A stretch of DNA of 5,172 bases from Planctomycetota bacterium (GTDB taxonomy: Bacteria > Planctomycetota > PLA2 > JAEUHO01). The position numbers and the translations under genes are program-made. Location of the stretch: NCBI GenBank assembly GCA_024639415.1, contig JAHEIK010000304.1, positions 1 to 5,172 on the forward strand, written 5' to 3'. Position 1 is the first letter of the stretch. Each line of letters begins with the position of its first letter. Under the pieces are notes generated by a model. It worked only from the letters and a program-made list of their open reading frames with translations. It was not told where the DNA came from and ran no database searches. Below are positions 1 to 5,172 of the stretch, one piece after another.

Positions 1-57
1 TCCCTCGGAATCCTTGCTCGTGTGGATACGCGGGATAGGCCGTCCTGCGGGCACCTG

Positions 58-88
58 TCCCCAACCTCCTTGGGGAACCCTCCCCAGG
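58..88. repeat. Perfect 7-bp dyad with a competing third arm
   Basis: Positions 58-64 (TCCCCAA) and 70-76 (TTGGGGA) form a perfect inverted repeat around a 5-base loop, CCTCC (65-69). The second arm can instead pair with 81-88 (TCCCCAGG, opposite 68-76 with one bulged T), so two mutually exclusive hairpins are possible. No T-run follows on either strand, which argues against a simple intrinsic terminator. If the candidate promoter at 150-165 is real, this dyad lies about 100-118 bases upstream of the predicted transcript start, where an activator-binding site could sit. If transcription starts further left, it could instead be RNA structure. The pairing is seen; the role is inferred. Confidence 0.4.
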
Positions 89-95
89 ACCGGCC

Positions 96-119
96 CGGAC
101 AGTCCGCGCATGCCGCGGA
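96..119. repeat. Two overlapping palindromes sharing one arm
   Basis: CGGAC (96-100) and GTCCG (102-106) form an 11-base palindrome with one central base. TCCGCG (103-108) and CGCGGA (114-119) form a second perfect dyad with a 5-base loop. The stretch 103-106 belongs to both, so only one pairing can form at a time if this is transcribed. As DNA, the two dyads could be operator half-sites upstream of the lipoprotein gene. Short perfect palindromes are not rare in GC-rich intergenic DNA, so chance is a serious alternative. Confidence 0.3.
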
Positions 120-149
120 GAATGCCCGCGACCCGGCCTCGATGGTCTG

Positions 150-165
150 AGGTACGAACTTTGCT
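150..165 (+). promoter_or_regulatory. Candidate sigma-54 (-24/-12) promoter
   Basis: The sequence AGGTACGAACTTTGCT matches the sigma-54 consensus TGGCACG(R)NNNTTGC(W) at 11 of 13 defined positions. It includes the invariant GG (151-152) and GC (163-164) with exactly ten bases between them. The mismatches are A for the first T and T for the C after GG. It would start transcription near 175-176, giving an untranslated leader of about 72 bases before the lipoprotein gene at 248. Sigma-54 promoters need an enhancer-binding activator upstream, and the palindromes at 58-119 are at a suitable distance. No activator gene is visible here. No convincing sigma-70-type -35/-10 pair was seen in 1-247. Confidence 0.45.
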
Positions 166-224
166 GCCCCGGGCCGGGCCGGGGGGTGGCAGCGGTCGGG
201 TCCGTCGCGTGATGTAGCGCGCGC

Positions 225-242
225 CCTCCCCGAATTGGGAGG
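225..242 (+). promoter_or_regulatory. Shine-Dalgarno inside a 6-bp hairpin
   Basis: GGGAGG (237-242) is a strong Shine-Dalgarno five bases before the ATG at 248 and fixes that start. It is perfectly complementary to CCTCCC at 225-230, with a 6-base loop CGAATT between. A stem of five G-C pairs and one A-T pair (the A at 240 with the T at 227) would cover the whole ribosome-binding site in the mRNA. This could keep translation low until the stem is opened by a protein, an RNA, heat or an upstream ribosome. The complementarity is seen; any regulatory use is inferred. Confidence 0.45.
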
Positions 243-247
243 ATGGA

Positions 248-1486
248 ATGCTTGCAGGCCGAGTCTTCATGGGTCTGGCACTGGTCGCGGTGGTTGCAGC
301 ATGCGGAGGAGGTGGTGGCGCCATGGACGTGCCCGGCGGCGGGGTCCTCTCCCAGGCCACCTCCGCTCCGGTCACCCTGGTCGAGGACTTCGAAGACCTG
401 CCCACGCAGTCGACGACCGCCGTCAGCGGCTACAGCGACGGGGATGCCTTCTATGGCCTGTTCGACGACAGCAGCAACGCGACGCCCGTAGAGCTACGCA
501 CGACGCTCGGCGAAGCCGGCGTGCAGTCGTTCGCCGCCGTGGTCGAAGGCGGCAACACCTTTGGACGCGGAACCATCAAGGCGGAGGACAGCTACCAGGA
601 CGACGTCGAGTACAAGGACTTCATCGGCATCCTCGACTTCCCCGCCGGCATCGAGCTGGCGATGAGCGAGAACGGTATTCGCACCTACACACCCGTGGGT
701 GCGTTCGCAGACTTGCGCGACGAGCCCATCGGCGTCGACGGCGCGACGCTGTCGATCGACGTACGTATCCCCCAGTCCATCGACTTCAGCGTGTACGTGC
801 GCTTCCTCTTCAGCGACGCCGACGACCAGGCGAGCACGGGAAGCGGCGACTGCGAGGAAGAGGAGTACGTCACCGACACGTTCGCTGTGACCGCGGACGG
901 CGAGTGGCACACCATCACCGTGGCGATCAGCTCCACGACGACCTTCCACCGTCTGGCCGACGCGTGCACGCTCCCTGCCGGCGAGACCTGGGTCTTCAGC
1001 CGCGAGAGCATCTGGCCGATCGGCGTCGAGATCCTGCGGCAAGCGTCGATCGGGACGCAGGCCACGCCGATGCTGATCGACTTCGACAACTTCACGACGG
1101 CCGACATCGTCCTGCCGGATGACGGCGACGACGGGTGCACGCACTCGCACGGCTACTGGAAGAACCACACGGACGACTGGCCCGTCTCGAGCCTCACCTT
1201 GGATGGAGAGAGCTACAACGCATCCACGCTTCTCACTTGGCTCAAGCAGCCGACGAGGGGCAACGCGTGGCGGATCCTCGCGCGCCAGTGGGTCGCGGCC
1301 ATGTTGAACGTGGCGGACGGCGCGGACGACAGCGCCGTGGAAGACGACTTGGAGGACGCCGCCGAGTGGCTTGCCGACCATATGGACGGCTACGCGAAGA
1401 GCGAGAAGTCCGAGGCCACCGATCTCGCGGACATCCTGGACGACTACAACAACGGCGACATCGGCCCCGGATCCTGCGAGGACTGA
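248..1486 (+). CDS. Lipoprotein with C-terminal GYWKNH module
   Basis: This is a 412-residue predicted surface or periplasmic lipoprotein of unknown function. Residues 1-19 form a Sec/lipoprotein signal: short n-region with R5, hydrophobic core, and lipobox V16-A17-A18-C19. A glycine tether follows; Gly at +2 fits outer-membrane sorting in a Gram-negative cell. Residues about 38-285 are acidic and beta-rich. The strands around GEWHTITVAI and the closing MLIDFDNF resemble carbohydrate-binding or galactose-binding-like jelly rolls, but this is pattern resemblance only. After an Asp/Gly linker, C297 opens the module CTHSHGYWKNH, which ends with LDDYNNGDIGPGSC at C410. From memory this resembles a recurring secreted module, C-T-x-x-x-GYWKNH...GNA...LAxQ...AAxLN...YNxGxxGPxxC, found in diverse bacteria; I know of no established function. 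C202/C240 and C297/C410 could form disulfides. There are no catalytic motifs. The start at 248 is chosen for the Shine-Dalgarno at 237-242 and the basic residue before the hydrophobic core. Met8 is the alternative but would lose that residue. The gene converges on the small minus-strand gene. Confidence 0.9.
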   Translation: MLAGRVFMGLALVAVVAACGGGGGAMDVPGGGVLSQATSAPVTLVEDFEDLPTQSTTAVSGYSDGDAFYGLFDDSSNATPVELRTTLGEAGVQSFAAVVEGGNTFGRGTIKAEDSYQDDVEYKDFIGILDFPAGIELAMSENGIRTYTPVGAFADLRDEPIGVDGATLSIDVRIPQSIDFSVYVRFLFSDADDQASTGSGDCEEEEYVTDTFAVTADGEWHTITVAISSTTTFHRLADACTLPAGETWVFSRESIWPIGVEILRQASIGTQATPMLIDFDNFTTADIVLPDDGDDGCTHSHGYWKNHTDDWPVSSLTLDGESYNASTLLTWLKQPTRGNAWRILARQWVAAMLNVADGADDSAVEDDLEDAAEWLADHMDGYAKSEKSEATDLADILDDYNNGDIGPGSCED

Positions 1487-1514
1487 GGGCGGCGGGGCCA
1501 CGCGACAGCCGGAT

Positions 1515-1550
1515 CGGGAACGCAGCGTGCGTGCGGAGCGCGCGTTCCCG
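1515..1550. terminator. Bidirectional hairpin between convergent genes
   Basis: CGGGAACGC (1515-1523) and GCGTTCCCG (1542-1550) are perfectly complementary over 9 bp. A further GCG/CGC pairing (1525-1527 with 1539-1541) is possible inside if A1524 bulges. The hairpin lies 28 bases after the stop of the plus-strand lipoprotein gene and 9 bases after the stop of the minus-strand gene, so it could serve both. Neither side has a U-tract. It may therefore be a GC-rich hairpin that blocks read-through or protects 3' ends rather than a classical intrinsic terminator. Confidence 0.5.
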
Positions 1551-1559
1551 CTTCGATCG

Positions 1560-1904
1560 TCAGATCTTGCGCAGATCGACCTGGCCGGCGCCACCGCCGA
1601 ACCACAGCTCCCACGTGGCGGGCTTGATGTCGATCGGGACGATGTTCGACCGATCGCCGGCGTGCGCCCGGTTGGCGTCGGCCGCGGCGGCTGACACGAA
1701 GCGCAGGTTGGCCGCGTGCAGCTTGGCGGCGTTCGAGGCCGTGCCTACGCCGCGCGTCGAGAGGCGGTAGGCCTTGGTCATGTCCGGCGGGACGGAGTCG
1801 CCCCCGCCCGATCCACAGCCCGCGAGTGCGCCCAGGGCTACGGCACTACCGGCCACGAGAAAGCCACGCCGGGTGAGTTCGATGGCGCTGTTGTGCTTCG
1901 ACAT
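1560..1904 (-). CDS. Small Tat-signal lipoprotein, unknown function
   Basis: This is a 114-residue protein with a twin-arginine export signal. T11-R12-R13-G14-F15-L16 precedes a hydrophobic stretch (about 15-28) and a lipobox L27-A28-G29-C30, so it should be exported by Tat and lipid-anchored. A Gly/Ser tether follows. The mature part is only about 85 residues. Its centre (about 46-93) contains RLSTRG, then AAKLHAANLRF, then AAADANRAHAGDRSNIVPI. From memory this resembles a family of short Tat-signal proteins with A-x-x-H-x-x-N and NRAHxGD motifs, but I cannot name it. The C-terminal tail has two Trp (W98, W101) and a Gly-rich turn. C30 is the only cysteine, so there are no disulfides. Tat export of so small a protein suggests it folds, or binds a cofactor or partner, before export (inference). 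H63, H81, D84 and D92 are the obvious candidate ligands. The frame runs upstream to 2012, but the start at 1904 places the Tat motif correctly and has a ribosome-binding site. The gene is convergent with the GYWKNH lipoprotein and lies downstream of the helicase on the same strand. Confidence 0.82.
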   Translation of the reverse strand: MSKHNSAIELTRRGFLVAGSAVALGALAGCGSGGGDSVPPDMTKAYRLSTRGVGTASNAAKLHAANLRFVSAAAADANRAHAGDRSNIVPIDIKPATWELWFGGGAGQVDLRKI

Positions 1905-1908
1905 GAAA

Positions 1909-1916
1909 CCCACCCT
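1909..1916 (-). promoter_or_regulatory. Ribosome-binding site of the small Tat lipoprotein
   Basis: Read on the minus strand, AGGGTGGG lies four bases before the ATG at 1904-1902. It is G-rich but not a perfect GGAGG. It supports starting at 1904 rather than at upstream in-frame codons towards 2012, where the added residues would place an unlikely extension before the Tat signal. Confidence 0.5.
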
Positions 1917-1941
1917 GCATGGAAAACGGGTAGAGGGCACT

Positions 1942-1979
1942 GTCCTGCCCCGCCCCCTCGACCTTGCAGTCGGCAGGAC
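1942..1979. repeat. 8-bp perfect inverted repeat in the gene leader
   Basis: GTCCTGCC (1942-1949) and GGCAGGAC (1972-1979) are perfect inverted copies separated by 22 bases, with half-site centres about 30 bp (three helical turns) apart. The repeat lies 38-75 bases upstream of the small Tat lipoprotein gene. That spacing would suit two half-sites for a regulator on one DNA face, or a stem-loop in the 5' leader. No regulator gene is in the window. Role inferred. Confidence 0.35.
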
Positions 1980-1988
1980 TTTGCACAC

Positions 1989-2004
1989 GGCTAGGGGACA
2001 GCCA
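1989..2004 (-). promoter_or_regulatory. Weak sigma-54-like GG-N10-GC upstream of Tat gene
   Basis: On the minus strand, TGGCTGTCCCCTAGCC has TGGC at the -24 side and GC ten bases after the GG. Only about 7 of 13 consensus positions match. It would give a leader of about 74 bases, similar to that predicted for the GYWKNH lipoprotein gene. GG-N10-GC is frequent by chance in GC-rich DNA, so this is weak. Confidence 0.18.
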
Positions 2005-2231
2005 GGACCCATCCACCCGTCTCGTCAGGTGGCAGCGACGCGCGGTTGATCCGGCTTTCGCCTCGAGAGCCTCTCTGAACTCCATGCACTTTCTACGCGG
2101 ACGAAACTGTCAGGATTCCAAGGTCGCGTCAAGCACGAAAGAATGTGGCCTAGTGGTGCAAGATTGCTGCTTTCTCGCGCCGCGCTCACGCCTACGTATG
2201 CGTCTTTCGGACAGCGTCCCCGCTCGTGCCC

Positions 2232-5172
<2,941 letters not shown>

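Larger units (their letters stand above)
1905..2231. other. 327-base gap without a gene, lower G+C
   Basis: This gap between the helicase stop and the small Tat gene start holds no convincing coding sequence. It contains the 1942-1979 dyad and the weak -24/-12 candidate. A TTGACG box (minus strand, 2132-2127) has, 17 bases on, only a poor -10 (CAGTTT, 2109-2104). A small GGAC-AGC-GTCC stem (2209-2219) lies 12 bases past the helicase stop without a U-run. G+C drops to about 52% at 2101-2160, so a promoter region is likely there. The gap suggests the Tat gene is transcribed separately from the helicase. No tRNA or recognisable small RNA was seen. Confidence 0.5.

Noticed and set aside
63..71. 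AACCTCCTT, resembling the 3' tail of 16S rRNA
   Set aside because: The preceding bases do not match the conserved end of 16S rRNA. It is explained by the loop and stem of the 58-76 palindrome.
2..217. Open frame from the left edge into the leader
   Set aside because: The translation is Pro/Arg/Gly-rich with no recognisable motif, no ribosome-binding site for its first start, and it runs through the palindromes and the candidate promoter. It is probably a chance frame in GC-rich DNA, though the tail of a gene from the left cannot be fully excluded.
494..1594. Long minus-strand open frame opposite the lipoprotein gene
   Set aside because: It is a compositional shadow: Arg/Val/Ala-rich, without motifs, and overlapping the 3' end of the Tat gene. 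The plus strand has a signal peptide, lipobox and domain structure.
1905..2012. 36-residue N-terminal extension of the Tat lipoprotein
   Set aside because: It would bury the twin-arginine motif far from the N terminus and would read through the 1942-1979 dyad. The start at 1904 has a G-rich ribosome-binding site and a normal Tat n-region.
2104..2132. TTGACG box as a sigma-70 promoter for the Tat gene
   Set aside because: At 17 bp spacing the -10 is CAGTTT, matching only two positions of TATAAT. Too weak to list as a promoter.
2146..2185. TAGTGGTGCAAG-like stretch resembling a tRNA D-arm
   Set aside because: There is no TTC-containing T-arm, no anticodon stem at the right distance and no acceptor pairing.

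Overview
This is a GC-rich bacterial chromosomal segment (about two-thirds G+C in the genes, falling to about 52% at 2101-2160). It holds two short lipoprotein genes and most of a large SNF2-family helicase gene. The mix of glycine-tethered lipoproteins, a CTxSxGYWKNH secreted module, a Tat-exported lipoprotein and a large SNF2 ATPase would suit a Gram-negative lineage with a big genome, such as Myxococcota or Planctomycetota. That placement is inference; no marker gene is present.

Layout: 1-247 is non-coding leader sequence with several short perfect palindromes, a good sigma-54-type -24/-12 match (150-165), and a hairpin that would bury the Shine-Dalgarno of the next gene (225-242). The plus-strand gene at 248-1486 encodes a 412-residue acidic lipoprotein with a beta-rich body and a C-terminal GYWKNH module. 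It converges on a minus-strand gene at 1560-1904, which encodes a 114-residue protein with a Tat signal and a lipobox. The 73-base gap between them contains a 9-bp perfect hairpin that could end transcription from both sides. A 327-base gap without a gene (1905-2231) separates the small gene from the minus-strand helicase gene (2232 to the right edge). The helicase reading frame stays open through the right edge, so its true start lies outside the window.

Function: the two lipoproteins should be extracytoplasmic and membrane-anchored, one by Sec and one by Tat. Neither has a function I can name, and nothing shows that they work together beyond adjacency. The helicase is a cytoplasmic DNA-dependent ATPase/translocase and looks unrelated to them. 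I see no CRISPR array, transposase, integrase, tRNA, rRNA or convincing defence cassette. The points most worth checking are the leader of the first lipoprotein gene (sigma-54-like promoter plus masked ribosome-binding site) and the two poorly characterised lipoproteins.
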